A stretch of DNA of 64,000 nt from positions 4,900,001-4,964,000 of the forward strand of contig NC_079889.1 in NCBI RefSeq assembly GCF_029227915.1, written 5' to 3'. Of the stretch, positions 24,760 to 38,800 are shown piece by piece (within the stretch, counting starts at the first letter, position 1; each line of letters opens with the position of its first letter). Position numbers and translations under genes: made by a program. The notes under the pieces were generated by a model. It was not told the DNA's origin. It ran no database searches and worked only from the letters and a program-made list of their open reading frames with translations. Origin of the DNA: Hydractinia symbiolongicarpus. Taxonomy: Eukaryota > Cnidaria > Hydrozoa > Anthoathecata > Hydractiniidae.

Positions 24760-26456
24760 GTTAAGAGCGTTCTAAGGCGATGGCGCTAATGAAAATGACT
24801 TGGGACGTTGTAGCGCATTGAGACTGGAAAAACTAGTCCAATAGTAACCTACGCAGGCAGGTAAAACCACGTGATTTACGTGTGAAGCCTTTATTAGACT
24901 GCAAAATGCCATATTACGGCCTTTATAGGACTGTGCACGTAGTTAAGAGTGTTGTAAGGCCACGGCGCCAAAGAAAACCTCTTGAAACGTTGTAGTGCAT
25001 TGAGACTGGAACGTCTAGTCCAATGGTAACCTGCGCAGGCAGCTGAAACCGCGTGATTTACGTCTGCGGCCTTTATTGGACTGCAAAAGGCCATATTACG
25101 GCTTTTATAGGACTGTGCCCGTAGTTAAGAGTGTTGCAAGGCCACCGCGCCAAGGAAAACCTCTTGGAACGTCGCAGTGCATTGCGATTGGAAGGAATAG
25201 TACAATAGTAACCTGTCCAGGCAGAGGGAACCACGTGATTTACGTGTGAGGCCTTTATGGGACTGCAAAAGGCCATATTACAGCCTTTATAGGACTGTGC
25301 ACCTATTTAAGAGCGTTCTAAGGCGACGTCGCTAATGAAAATAACTTGGGACGTTGTAGCGCATTGAGACTTGAAGGAATAGTCCAATGGTAACCTTCGC
25401 AGGCAGGTGAAACCACGTGATTTACGTGTGAAGCCTTTATTAGACTGCAAAATGCCATATTACGGCCTTTATAGGAATGTGCACGTAGTTGAAAGCGTTC
25501 TAAGGCGACGTCGCTAATGAAAATAACTTGGGACGTTGTAGCGCATTGAGACTTGAAGGAATAGTCCAATGGTAACCTTCGCAGGCAGGTGAAACCACGT
25601 GATTTACGTGTGAAGCCTTTATTAGACTGCAAAATGCCATATTACGGCCTTTATAGGACTGTGCACGTAGTTAAGAGTGTTGTAAGGCCATGGCGCTAAG
25701 GAAAACCTCTTGGAACGTTGTAGTGCATTAAGACTGGAAGAAATAGTACAATGGTAAATTGCGCAGGCAGATGGAACCACGTGATCTACGTGTGAGGCCT
25801 TTATTAGACTGCAAAAGGCCATATTACAGCCTTTATAGGACTGTGCACGTAGTTAAGAGCGTTCTAAGGCGATGGCGCTAATGAAAATGACTTGGGACGT
25901 TGTAGCGCATTGAGACTGGAAAAACTAGTCCAATAGTAACCTACGCAGGCAGGTAAAACCACGTGATTTACGTGTGAAGCCTTTATTAGACTGCAAAATG
26001 CCATATTACGGCCTTTATAGGACTGTGCACGTAGTTAAGAGTGTTGTAAGGCCACGGCGCCAAAGAAAACCTCTTGAAACGTTGTAGTGCATTGAGACTG
26101 GAACGTCTAGTCCAATGGTAACCTGCGCAGGCAGCTGAAACCGCGTGATTTACGTCTGCGGCCTTTATTGGACTGCAAAAGGCCATATTACGGCTTTTAT
26201 AGGACTGTGCCCGTAGTTAAGAGTGTTGCAAGGCCACCGCGCCAAGGAAAACCTCTTGGAACGTCGCAGTGCATTGCGATTGGAAGGAATAGTACAATAG
26301 TAACCTGTCCAGGCAGAGGGAACCACGTGATTTACGTGTGAGGCCTTTATGGGACTGCAAAAGGCCATATTACAGCCTTTATAGGACTGTGCACCTATTT
26401 AAGAGCGTTCTAAGGCGACGTCGCTAATGAAAATAACTTGGGACGTTGTAGCGCAT
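24760..26456 (+). repeat. Six-monomer (1092-bp) tandem duplication
   Basis: The segment from 24760 (GGCGATGGCG, GGAAAAACTAGTCC, CTACGCAGGCAGG) reappears from 25852. The copies share CACCTATTTAAGAG (near 25301 and 26393) and run in parallel to GTAGCGCAT at about 25363 and 26456. There the first continues as a normal D monomer and the second enters the 13-bp scar. The first copy then passes at about 25485 into the GTTGAAAGCG monomer. Confidence 0.8.
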
Positions 26457-26469
26457 AGTTGTAGTGCAT
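26444..26469 (+). repeat. Second copy of the 13-bp duplication scar
   Basis: This is the same CGTTGTAGCGCAT / AGTTGTAGTGCAT pair as at 10601, exactly 15843 bp downstream, with the same surrounding monomer. The two scars descend from one event. Confidence 0.9.
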
Positions 26470-29400
26470 TGAGACTGGAAGAAATAGTACAATAGTAACC
26501 TGCGCAGGCAGATGGAACCACGTGATTTACGTGTGAGGCCTTTATTAGACTGCAAAAAGCCATATTACAGCCTTTATAGGACTGTGCACGTAGTTAAGAG
26601 CGTTTTAAGGCGACGGCGCTAATGAAAATGACTTGGGACGTTGTAGCGCATTGAGACTGGAAGGAATAGTCCAATGGTAACCTTCGCAGGCAGGTGAAAC
26701 CACGTGATTTACGTGTGAAGCCTTTATTAGACTGCAAAATGCCATATTACGGCCTTTATAGGACTGTGCACGTAGTTAAGAGTGTTGTAAGGCCATGGCG
26801 CTAAGGAAAACCTCTTGGAACGTTGTAGTGCATTGAGACTGGAAGAAATATAACAATGGTAAACTGTGCAGGCAGATGGAACCACGTGATCTACGTGTGA
26901 GGCCTTTATTAGACTGCAAAATGCCATATTACGGCCTTTATAGCACTGTGCACGTAGTTAAGAGTGTTCTAAGGCAACGGCGCTAATGAAAACGACTTGG
27001 GACGTTGTAGCGCATTGAGACTGGAACTAGTCCAATGGTAACCTGCGCAGGCAGCTGAAACCGCGTGATTTACGTCTGCGGACTTTATTGGACTGCAAAA
27101 GGCCATATTACGGCTTTTATAGGACTGTGCCCGTAGTTAAGAGTGTTGCAAGGCCACCGCGCCAAGGAAAACCTCTTGGAACGTCGCAGTGCATTGCGAG
27201 TGGAAGGAATAGTACAATAGTAACCCGCGCAGACAGAGGGAACCACGTGATTTACGTGTGAGGCCTTTATGAGACTGCAAAAGGCCATATTACAGCCTTT
27301 ATAGGACTGTGCACGTAGTTAAAAGCGTTCTAAGGCGACGTCGCTAATGAAAATAACTTGGGACGTTGTAGCGCATTGAGACTTGAAGGAATAGTCCAAT
27401 GGTAACCTTCGCAGGCAGGTGAAACCACGTGATTTACGTGTGAAGCCTTTATTAGACTGCAAAATGCCATATTACGGCCTTTATAGGAATGTGCACGTAG
27501 TTAAGAGTGTTGTAAGGCCATGGCGCTAAGGAAAACCTCTTGGAACGTTGTAGTGCATTGAGACTGGAAGAAATAGTACAATGGTAAACTGCGAAGGCAG
27601 GTAAAACCACGTGATTTACGTGTGAAACCTTTATTAGACTGCAAAATGCCATATTACGGCCTTTATAGGACTGTGCACGTAGTTAAGAGTGTTGTAAGGC
27701 CATGGCGCTAAGGAAAACCTCTTGGAACGTTGTAGTGCATTGAGACTGGAAGAAATAGCACAATGGTAAACTGCGCAGGCAGATGGAACCACGTGATCTA
27801 CGTGTGAGGCCTTTATTAGACTGCAAAATGCCATATTACGGCCTTTATAGGACTGTGCACGTAGTTAAGAGTGTTGTAAGGCCACGGCGCCAAGGAAAAC
27901 CTCTTGGAACGTTGTAGTGCATTGAGACTGGAACGTCTAGTCCAATGGTAACCTGCGCAGGCAGCTGAAACCGCGTGATTTACGTCTGCGGCCTTTATTG
28001 GACTGCAAAAGGCCATAATACGGCCTTTATAGGATTGTGAACGTAGTTAAGAGTGTTCTAAGGCAACGGCGCTAATGAAAACGACTTGGGACGTTGTAGC
28101 GCATTGAGACTGGAACGACTAGTCCAATCGTAACCTGCGCAGGCAGCTGAAACCGAGTGATTTACGTCTGCGGCCTTTATTGGACTGCAAAAGGCCATAT
28201 TACGGCTTTTATAGGACTGTGCACGTAGTTAAGAGTGTTGTAAGGCCATGGCGCTAAGGAAAACCTCTTGGAACGTTGTAGTGCATTGAGACTGGAAAAA
28301 ATAGTACAATGGTAAACTGCGCAGGCAGATGGAACCACGTGATCTACGTGTGAGGCCTTTATGGGACTGCAAAAGGCCATATTACAGCCTTTATAGGACT
28401 GTGCACGTAGTTAAGAGCGTTCTAAGGCGACGTCGCTAATGAAAATAACTTGGGACGTTGTAGCACATTGAGACTGGAAGAAATAGTCCAATGGTAACCT
28501 TTGCAGACTGGTGAAACCACGTGATTTACGTGTGAAGCCTTTATTAGACTGCAAAAGGCCATATTACGGCCTTTATAGGACTGTGCACGTAGTTAAGAGT
28601 GTTGTAAGGCCATGGCGCTAAGGAAAACCTCTTGGAACGTTGAAGTGCATTAAGACTGGAAGAAATAGTACAATGGTAATCTGCGCAGGCAGATGGAACC
28701 ACGTGATCTACGTGTGAGGCCTTTATTAGACTGCAAAAGGCCATATTACAGCCTTTATAGGACTGTGCACGTAGTTAAGAGTGTTCTAAGGCCTCAGCGC
28801 TAAGGAGAACCACTCGGAACGTTGTAGTGCATTGAGACTGGAAGAAATAGTACAATAGTAACCTGCGCAGGCAGATGGAACCACGTGATTTACGTGTGAG
28901 GCCTTTATTAGACTGCAAAAGGCCATATTACAGCCTTTATAGGACTGTGCACGTAGTTAAGAGCGTTTTAAGGCGACGGCGCTAATGAAAATGACTTGGG
29001 ACGTTGTAGCGCATTGAGACTGGAAGGAATAGTCCAATGGTAACCTTCGCAGGCAGGTGAAACCACGTGATTTACGTGTGAAGCCTTTATTAGACTGGAA
29101 AATGCCATATTACGGCCTTTATAGGACTGTGCACGTAGTTAAGAGCGTTCTAAGGCGACGGCGCTAATGAAAACCTCTTGGAACGTTGTGGTGCATTGAG
29201 ACTGGAAGAAATAGTACAATGGCAAACTGCGCAGGCAGATGGAACCACGTGATCTACGTGTGAGGCCTTTATTAGACTGCAAAATGCCATATTACGGCCT
29301 TTATAGGACTGTGCACGTAGTTAAGAGTGTTGTAAGGCCACGGCGCCAAGGAAAACCTCTTGGAACGTTGTAGTGCATTGAGACTGGAAGGAATAGTCCA

Positions 29401-30957
29401 ATGGTAACATTCGCAGGCAAATGGAACCACGTGATTTACGTGTGAGGCCTTTATTAGACTGCAAAATGCCATATTACGGCCTTTATAGAACTGTGCACGT
29501 AGTTAAGAGTGTTGTAAGGCCACGGCGCCAAGGAAAACCTCTTGGAACGTTGTAGTGCATTGAGACTGGAAGGAATAGTCCAATGGTAACATTCGCAGGC
29601 AGATGGAACCACGTGATTTACGTGTGAGGCCTTTATTAGACTGCAAAAGGCCATATTACAGCCTTTATAGGACTGTGCACGTAGTTAAGAGCGTTCTAAG
29701 GCGACGTCGCTAATGAAAATGACTTGGGACGTTGTAGTGCATTGAGACTGGAAGAAATAGTACAATGGTAAACTGCCCAGGCAGATGGAACCACGTGATC
29801 TACGTGTGAGGCCTTTATTAGACTGCAAAAGGCCATATTACAGCCTTTATAGGACTGTGCACGTAGTTAAGAGCGTTCTAAGGCGATGGCGCTAATAAAA
29901 ATGACTTTGGACGTTGTAGCGCATTGAGACTGGAACGTCTAGTCCAATGGTAACCTGCGCATGCAGCTGAAACCGCGTGATTTACGTCTGCAGCCTTTAT
30001 TGGACTGCAAAAGGCCATATTACGGCCTTTATAGGACTGTGTACGTAGTTAAGAGTGTTTTAAGGCCAAGGCGCCAAGGAAAACCTCTTGGAACGTTGTA
30101 GTGCATTGAGACTGGAAGGAATAGTCCAATGGTAACATTCGCAGGCAGATGGAACCACGTGATTTACGTGTGAGGCCTTTATTAGACTGCAAAATGCCAA
30201 ATTACGCCCTTTATAGAACTGTGCACGTAGTTAAGAGTGTTGTAAGGCCACGGCGCCAAGGAAAACCTCTTGGAACGTTGTAGTGCATTGAGACTGGAAG
30301 GAATAGTCCAATGGTAACATTCGCAGGCAGATGGAACCACGTGATTTACGTGTGAGGCCTTTATTAGACTGCAAAAGGCCATATTACAGCCTTTATAGGA
30401 CTGTGCACGTAGTTAAGAGCGTTCTAAGGCGACTGCGCTAATGAAAATGACTTGGGACGTTGTAGCGCATTGAGACTGGAAGGAATAGTCCAATGGTAAA
30501 CTTCGCAGGCAGGTGAAACCACGTGATTTACGTGTGAGGCCTTTATTAGACTGCAAAAGGCCATATTACAGCCTTTATAGGAATGTGCACGTAGTTAAGA
30601 GCGTTCTAAGGCGATGGCGCTAATGAAAATGACTTTGGACGTTGTAGCGCATTGAGACTGGAACGTCTAGTCCAATGGTAACCTGTGCAGGCAGCTGAAA
30701 CCGCGTGATTTACGTCTGCAGCCTTTATTGGACTGCAAAAGGCCATATTACGGCCTTTATAGGACTGTGCACGTAGTTAAGAGTGTTGTAAGGCCAAGGC
30801 GCCAAGGAAAACCTCTTGGAACGTTGTAGTGCATTGAGATTTGAAGGAATAGTCCAATGGTAACCTTTGCAGGCAGATGGAACCACGTGATTTACGTGTG
30901 AGGCCTTTATGAGACTGCAAAAGGCCATATTACAGCCTTTATAGGACTGTGCACGTA

Positions 30958-33505
30958 GTTAATAGCGTTCTAAGGCGACGTCGCTAATGAAAATAACTTG
31001 GGACGTTGTAGCGCATTGAGACTTGAAGGAATAGTCCAATGGTAACCTGCGCAGGCAGATGGAGCCACGTGATTTACGTGTGAGGCCTTTATTAGACTGC
31101 AAAAGGCCATATTACAGCCTTCATAGGACTGTGCACGTAGTTAAGAGCGTTCTAAGGCGACGGCGCTAATGAAAACCTCTTGGAACGTCGCAGTGCATTG
31201 CGGCTGGAAGGAATAGTACAATAGTAACCTGCGCAGGCAGAGGGAACCACGTGATTTACGTGTGAGGCCTTTATGAGACTGCAAAAGGCCATATTACAGC
31301 CTTTATAGGACTGTGCACGTAGTTAAGAGCGTTCTAAGGCGACGTCGCTAATGAAAATAACTTGGGACGTTGTAGCGCATTGAGACTTGAAGGAATAGTC
31401 CAATGGTAACCTGCGCAGGCAGATGGAGCCACGTGATTTACGTGTGAGGCCTTTATTAGACTGCAAAAGGCCATATTACAGCCTTCATAGGACTGTGCAC
31501 GTAGTTAAGAGCGTTCTAAGGCGACGTCGCTAATGAAAATAACTTGGGACGTTGTAGCGCATTGAGACTTGAAGGAATAGTCCTATGGTAACCTTCGCAG
31601 GCAGGTGAAACCACGTGATTTATGTGTGAAGCCTTTATTAGACTGCAAAATGCCATATTACGGCCTTTATAGGACTGTGCACGTAGTTAAGAGTGTTGTA
31701 AGGCCATGGCGCTAAGGAAAACCTCTTGGAACGTTGTAGTGCATTGAGACTGGAAGAAATAGTACAATGGTAAACTGCGCAGGCAGATGGAACCACGTGA
31801 TCTACGTGTGTGGCCTTTATTAGACTGCAAAAGGCCATATTACAGCCTTTAATGGACTGTGCATGTAGTTAAGAGTGTTCTAAGGCCTCAGCGCTAAGGA
31901 GAACCACTTGGAACGTTGTAGTGCATTGAGACTGGAAGAAATAGTACAATAGTAACCTGCGCAGGCAGATGGAACCACGTGATTTACGTGTGAAGCCTTT
32001 ATTAGACTGCAAAAGGCCATATTACAGCCTTTATAGGACTGTGCACGTAGTTAAGAGCGTTTTAAGGCGACGGCGCTAATGAAAATGACTTGGGACGTTG
32101 TAGCGCATTGAGACTGGAAGGAATAGTCCAATGGTAACCTTCGCAGGCAGGTGAAACCACGTGATTTAAGTGTGAAGCCTTTATTAGACTGCAAAATGCC
32201 ATATTACGGCCTTTATAGGACTGTGCACGTAGTTAAGAGTGTTGTAAGGCCATGGCGCTAAGGAAAACCTCTTGGAACGTTGTAGTGCATTGAGACAGGA
32301 AGAAATATAACAATGGTAAACTGCGCAGGCAGACGGAACCACGTGATCTACGTGTGAGGCCTTTATTAGACTGCAAAATGCCATATTACGGCCTTTATAG
32401 CACTGTGCACGTAGTTAAGAGTGTTGTAAGGCCACGGCGCCAAGGAAAACCTCTTGGAACGTTGTAGTGCATTGAGACTGGAACGTCTAGTCCAATGGTA
32501 ACCTGCGCAGGCAGGTGAAACCACGTGATTTACGTGTGAAGCCTTTATTAGACTGGAAAATGCCATATTACGGCCTTTATAGGACTGTGCACGTAGTTAA
32601 GAGTGTTGTAAGGCCATGGCGCTAAGGAAAACCTCTTGGAACGTTGTGGTGCATTGAGACTGGAAGAAATAGTACAATGGTAAACTGTGCAGGCAGATGG
32701 AACCACGTGATCTACGTGTGAGGCCTTTATTAGACTGCAAAATGCCATATTACGGCCTTTATAGGACTGTACACGTAGTTAAGAGTGTTGTAAGGCCACG
32801 GCGCCAAGGAAAACCTCTTGGAACGTTGTAGTGCATTGAGACTGGAAGGAATAGTCCAATGGTAACATTCGCAGGCAGATGGAACCACGTGATTTACGTG
32901 TGAGGCCTTTATTAGACTGCAAAATGCCATATTACGGCCTTTATAGGACTGTGCACGTAGTTAAGAGCGTTCTAAGGCGACGGCGCTAATGAAAATGACT
33001 TGGGACGTTGTAGCGCATTGAGACTGGAAGGAATAGTCCAATGGTAAACTTCGCAGGCAGGTGAAACCACGTGATTTACGTGTGAGGCCTTTATTAGACT
33101 GCAAAAGGCCATATTACAGCCTTTATAGGAATGTGCACGTAGTTAAGAGCGTTCTAAGGCGACGGCGCTAATGAAAATGACTTGGGACGTTGTAATGCAT
33201 TGAGACTGGAAGAAATAGTACAATGGTAAACTGCGAAGGCAGATGGAACCACGTGATCTACGTGTGAGGCCTTTATTAGACTGCAAAAGGCCATATTACA
33301 GCCTTTATAGGACTGTGGACTTAGTTAAGAGCGTTTTAAGGCGATGGCGCTAATGAAAATGACTTTTGACGTTGTAGCGCATTGAGACTGGAACGTGTAG
33401 TCCAATGGTAACCTGCGCAGGCAGCTGAAACCGCGTGATTTACGTCTGCCGCCTTTATTGGACTGCAAAAGGCCATATTACGGCTTTTATAGGATTGTGA
33501 ACGTA
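30958..33505 (+). repeat. Partial HOR copy V, 14 monomers
   Basis: This equals 15115-17844 at an offset of 15843 bp up to about 32500 and at 15661 bp after it, that is, one monomer shorter. The missing monomer left a recognisable hybrid at 32414-32595. A private AGACGGAACC variant near 32331 separates it from the following duplicate. Confidence 0.82.
32414..32595 (+). repeat. Hybrid C/A monomer marking a one-monomer deletion
   Basis: The monomer begins as the C-type with CACGGCGCC and GGAACGTCTAGTCC and ends as the following A-type, with GGCAGGTGAAACC and GACTGGAAAATGCC. In the relatives at 16571-16934 these two parts belong to two successive monomers. The same hybrid occurs at 34780-34961. 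Confidence 0.85.
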
Positions 33506-35871
33506 GTTAAGAGTGTTCTAAGGCAACGGCGCTAATGAAAACGACTTGGGACGTTGTAGCGCATTGAGACTGGAACGACTAGTCCAATGGTAACCTGCGC
33601 AGGCAGAGGGAACCACGTGATTTACGTGTGAGGCCTTTATGGGACTGCGAAAGGCCATATTACAGCCTTTATAGGACTGTGCACGTAGTTAAGAGCGTTC
33701 AAACGCGACGTCGCTAATGAAAACGTCTTGGAACGTCGCAGTGCATTGCGGCTGGAAGGAATAGTACAATAGTAACCTGCGCAGGCAGAGGGAACCACGT
33801 GATTTACGTGTGAGGCATTTATGAGACTGCAAAAGGCCATCTTACAGCCTTTATAGGACTGTGCACGTAGTTAAGAGCGTTCTAAGGCGACGTCGCTAAT
33901 GAAAATAACTTGGGACGTTGTAGCGCATTAAGACTTGAAGGAATAGTCCAATGGTAACCTTCGCAGGCAGGTGAAACCACGTGATTTACGTGTGAAGCCT
34001 TTATTAGACTGCAAAATGCCATATTACGGCCTTTATAGGACTGTGCACGTAGTTAAGAGTGTTGTAAGGCCATGGCGCTAAGGAAAACCTCTTGGAACGT
34101 TGTAGTGCATTGAGACTGGAAGAAATAGTACAATGGTAAACTGCGCAGGCAGATGGAACCACGTGATCTACGTGTGTGGCCTTTATTAGACTGCAAAAGG
34201 CCATATTACAGCCTTTAATGGACTGTGCATGTAGTTAAGAGTGTTCTAAGGCCTCAGCGCTAAGGAGAACCACTTGGAACGTTGTAGTGCATTGAGACTG
34301 GAAGAAATAGTACAATAGTAACCTGCGCAGGCAGATGGAACCACGTGATTTACGTGTGAAGCCTTTATTAGACTGCAAAAGGCCATATTACAGCCTTTAT
34401 AGGACTGTGCACGTAGTTAAGAGCGTTTTAAGGCGACGGCGCTAATGAAAATGACTTGGGACGTTGTAGCGCATTGAGACTGGAAGGAATAGTCCAATGG
34501 TAACCTTCGCAGGCAGGTGAAACCACGTGATTTAAGTGTGAAGCCTTTATTAGACTGCAAAATGCCATATTACGGCCTTTATAGGACTGTGCACGTAGTT
34601 AAGAGTGTTGTAAGGCCATGGCGCTAAGGAAAACCTCTTGGAACGTTGTAGTGCATTGAGACAGGAAGAAATATAACAATGGTAAACTGCGCAGGCAGAT
34701 GGAACCACGTGATCTACGTGTGAGGCCTTTATTAGACTGCAAAATGCCATATTACGGCCTTTATAGCACTGTGCACGTAGTTAAGAGTGTTGTAAGGCCA
34801 CGGCGCCAAGGAAAACCTCTTGGAACGTTGTAGTGCATTGAGACTGGAACGTCTAGTCCAATGGTAACCTGCGCAGGCAGGTGAAACCACGTGATTTACG
34901 TGTGAAGCCTTTATTAGACTGGAAAATGCCATATTACGGCCTTTATAGGACTGTGCACGTAGTTAAGAGTGTTGTAAGGCCATGGCGCTAAGGAAAACCT
35001 CTTGGAACGTTGTGGTGCATTGAGACTGGAAGAAATAGTACAATGGTAAACTGTGCAGGCAGATGGAACCACGTGATCTACGTGTGAGGCCTTTATTAGA
35101 CTGCAAAATGCCATATTACGGCCTTTATAGGACTGTACACGTAGTTAAGAGTGTTGTAAGGCCACGGCGCCAAGGAAAACCTCTTGGAACGTTGTAGTGC
35201 ATTGAGACTGGAAGGAATAGTCCAATGGTAACATTCGCAGGCAGATGGAACCACGTGATTTACGTGTGAGGCCTTTATTAGACTGCAAAATGCCATATTA
35301 CGGCCTTTATAGGACTGTGCACGTAGTTAAGAGCGTTCTAAGGCGACGGCGCTAATGAAAATGACTTGGGACGTTGTAGCGCATTGAGACTGGAAGGAAT
35401 AGTCCAATGGTAAACTTCGCAGGCAGGTGAAACCACGTGATTTACGTGTGAGGCCTTTATTAGACTGCAAAAGGCCATATTACAGCCTTTATAGGAATGT
35501 GCACGTAGTTAAGAGCGTTCTAAGGCGACGGCGCTAATGAAAATGACTTGGGACGTTGTAATGCATTGAGACTGGAAGAAATAGTACAATGGTAAACTGC
35601 GAAGGCAGATGGAACCACGTGATCTACGTGTGAGGCCTTTATTAGACTGCAAAAGGCCATATTACAGCCTTTATAGGACTGTGGACTTAGTTAAGAGCGT
35701 TTTAAGGCGATGGCGCTAATGAAAATGACTTTTGACGTTGTAGCGCATTGAGACTGGAACGTGTAGTCCAATGGTAACCTGCGCAGGCAGCTGAAACCGC
35801 GTGATTTACGTCTGCCGCCTTTATTGGACTGCAAAAGGCCATATTACGGCTTTTATAGGATTGTGAACGTA
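33506..35871 (+). repeat. 13-monomer (2366-bp) tandem duplicate
   Basis: This repeats the preceding segment at an offset of 2366 bp (31638 to 34004, 33637 to 36003). It starts with the H, D/G and D monomers of the HOR start, then switches within the B monomer at about 34004-34204 to the version with TACGTGTGTGGCC, normally found ten or more monomers later. It includes a copy of the hybrid monomer at 34780. Confidence 0.85.
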
Positions 35872-38800
35872 GTTAAGAGTGTTCTAAGGCAACGGCGCTA
35901 ATGAAAACGACTTGGGACGTTGTAGCGCATTGAGACTGGAACGACTAGTCCAATGGTAACCTGCGCAGGCAGAGGGAACCACGTGATTTACGTGTGAGGC
36001 CTTTATGGGACTGCGAAAGGCCATATTACAGCCTTTATAGGACTGTGCACGTAGTTAAGAGCGTTCAAACGCGACGTCGCTAATGAAAACGTCTTGGAAC
36101 GTCGCAGTGCATTGCGGCTGGAAGGAATAGTACAATAGTAACCTGCGCAGGCAGAGGGAACCACGTGATTTACGTGTGAGGCATTTATGAGACTGCAAAA
36201 GGCCATCTTACAGCCTTTATAGGACTGTGCACGTAGTTAAGAGCGTTCTAAGGCGACGTCGCTAATGAAAATAACTTGGGACGTTGTAGCGCATTAAGAC
36301 TTGAAGGAATAGTCCAATGGTAACCTTCGCAGGCAGGTGAAACCACGTGATTTACGTGTGAAGCCTTTATTAGACTGCAAAATGCCATATTACGGCCTTT
36401 ATAGGACTGTGCACGTAGTTAAGAGTGTTGTAAGGCCATGGCGCTAAGGAAAACCTCTTGGAACGTTGTAGTGCATTGAGACTGGAAGAAATAGTACAAT
36501 GGTAAACTGCGCAGGCAGATGGAACGACGTTATCTACGTGTGAGGCCTTTATGGGACTGCAAAAGGCCATATTACAGCCTTTATAGGACTGTGCACGTAG
36601 TTAAGAGCGTTCAAACGCGACGTCGCTAATGAAAATAACTTGGGACGTTGTAGCGCATTGAGATTTGAAGGAATAGTCCAATGGTAACCTGCGCAGGCAG
36701 ATGGAGCCACGTGATTTACGTGTGAGGCCTTTATTAGACTGCAAAAGGCCATATTACAGCCTTCATAGGACTGTGCACGTAGTTAAGAGCGTTCTAAGGC
36801 GACGGCGCTAATGAAAACCTCTTCGAACGTCGCAGTGCATTGCGGCTGGAAGGAATAGTACAATAGTAACCTGCGTAGGCAGAGGGAACCACGTGATTTA
36901 CGTGTGAGGCCTTTATGAGACTGCAAAAGGCCATATTACAGCCTTTATAGGACTGTGCACGTAGTTAAGAGAGTTCTAAGGCGACGTCGCTAACGAAAAT
37001 AACTTAGGACGTTGTAGCGCATTGGAACTTGAAGGAATAGTCCAATGGTAACCTTCGCAGGCCGGTGAAACCACGTGATCTACGTGTGAAGCCTTTATTA
37101 GACTGCAAAATGCCATATTACGGCCTTTATAGGACTGTGCACGTAGTTAAGAGTGTTGTAAGGCCATGGCGCTAAGGAAAACCTCTTGGAACGTTGAAGT
37201 GCATTAAGACTGGAAAAATAGTACAATGGTAACCTGCGCAGGCAGATGGAACCACGTGATCTACGTGTGAGGCCTTTATTAGACTGCAAAAGGCCATATT
37301 ACAGCCTTTATAGGACTGTGCGCGTAGTTAAGAGCGTTCTAAGGCGATGGCGCTAATGAAAATGACTTGGGACGTTGTAGCGCATTGAGACTGGAACAAC
37401 TAGTCCAATAGTAACCTGCGCAGGCAGGTGAAACCACGTGATTTACGTGTCACGCCTTTATTAGACTGCAAAAGGCCATATTACGGCCTTTATAGGACTG
37501 TGCACGTAGTTAAGAGCGTTCTAACGCGACGTCGCTATTGAAAATAACTTGGGACGTTGTAGCGCATTGAGACTTGAAGGAATAGTCCAATGGTAACCTG
37601 CGCAGGCAGATGGAGCCACGTGATTTACGTGTGAGGCCTTTATTAGACTGCAAAAGGCCATATTACAGCCTTCATAGGACTGTGCACGTAGTTAAGAGCG
37701 TTCTAAGGCGACGGCGCTAATGAAAACCTCTTGGAACGTCGCAGTGCATTGCGGCTGGAAGGAATAGTACAATAGTAACCTGCGCAGGCAGAGGGAACCA
37801 CGTGATTTACGTGTGAGGCCTTTATGAGACTGCAAAAGGCCATATTACAGCCTTTATAGGACTGTGCACGTAGTTAAGAGAGTTCTAAGGCGACGTCGCT
37901 AACGAAAATAACTTGGGACGTTGTAGCGCATTGAGACTTGAAGGAATAGTCCAATGGTAACCTTCGCAGGCCGGTGAAACCACGTGATTTACGTGTGAGG
38001 CCTTTATTAGACTGCAAAAGGCCATATTACAGCCTTCATAGGACTGTGCACGTAGTTAAGAGCGTTCTAAGGCGACGTCGCTAATGAAAATAACTTGGGA
38101 CGTTGTAGCGCATTGAGACTTGAAGGAATAGTCCAATGGTAACCTGCGCAGGCAGATGGAGCCACGTGATTTACGTGTGAGGCCTTTATTAGACTGCAAA
38201 AGGCCATATTACAGCCTTCATAGGACTGTGCACGTAGTTAAGAGCGTTCTAAGGCGACGTCGCTAATGAAAATAACTTGGGACGTTGTAGCGCATTGAGA
38301 CTTGAAGGAATAGTCCAATGGTAACCTTCGCAGGCAGGTGAAACCACGTGATTTACGTGTGAAGCCTTTATTAGACTGCAAAATGCCATATTACGGCCTT
38401 TATAGGACTGTGCACGTAGTTAAGAGTGTTGTAAGGCCATGGCGCTAAGGAAAACCTCTTGGAACGTTGTAGTGCATTGAGACTGGAAGAAATAGTACAA
38501 TGGTAAACTGCGCAGGCAGATGGAACCACGTGATCTACGTGTGAGGCCTTTATTAGACTGCAAAAGGCCATATTACAGCCTTTAATGGACTGTGCATGTA
38601 GTTAAGAGTGTTCTAAGGCCTCAGCGCTAAGGAGAACCACTTGGAACGTTGTAGTGCATTGAGACTGGAAGAAATAGTACAATAGTAACCTGCGCAGGCA
38701 GATGTAACCACGTGATTTACGTGTGAAGCCTTTATTAGACTGCAAAAGGCCATATTACAGCCTTTATAGGACTGTGCACGTAGTTAAGAGCGTTTTAAGG

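Larger units (their letters stand above)
24032..30957 (+). repeat. Link block II, 38 monomers (6926 bp)
   Basis: This is equivalent to 8917-15114 but four monomers longer: two monomers after the F/B pair near 24527 are absent and a six-monomer segment is present twice. From about 26400 it follows link block I at the exact 15843-bp offset, including the 13-bp scar and the 3-bp deletion. Confidence 0.82.

Noticed and set aside
25318-25632. 104-codon minus-strand open frame as a real gene
   Set aside because: It arises where a monomer carries GTTGAAAGCG in place of GTTAAGAGCG, which removes the usual stop and joins two repeat-derived frames. Related shorter frames at 9768 and 41818 come from the same variant.
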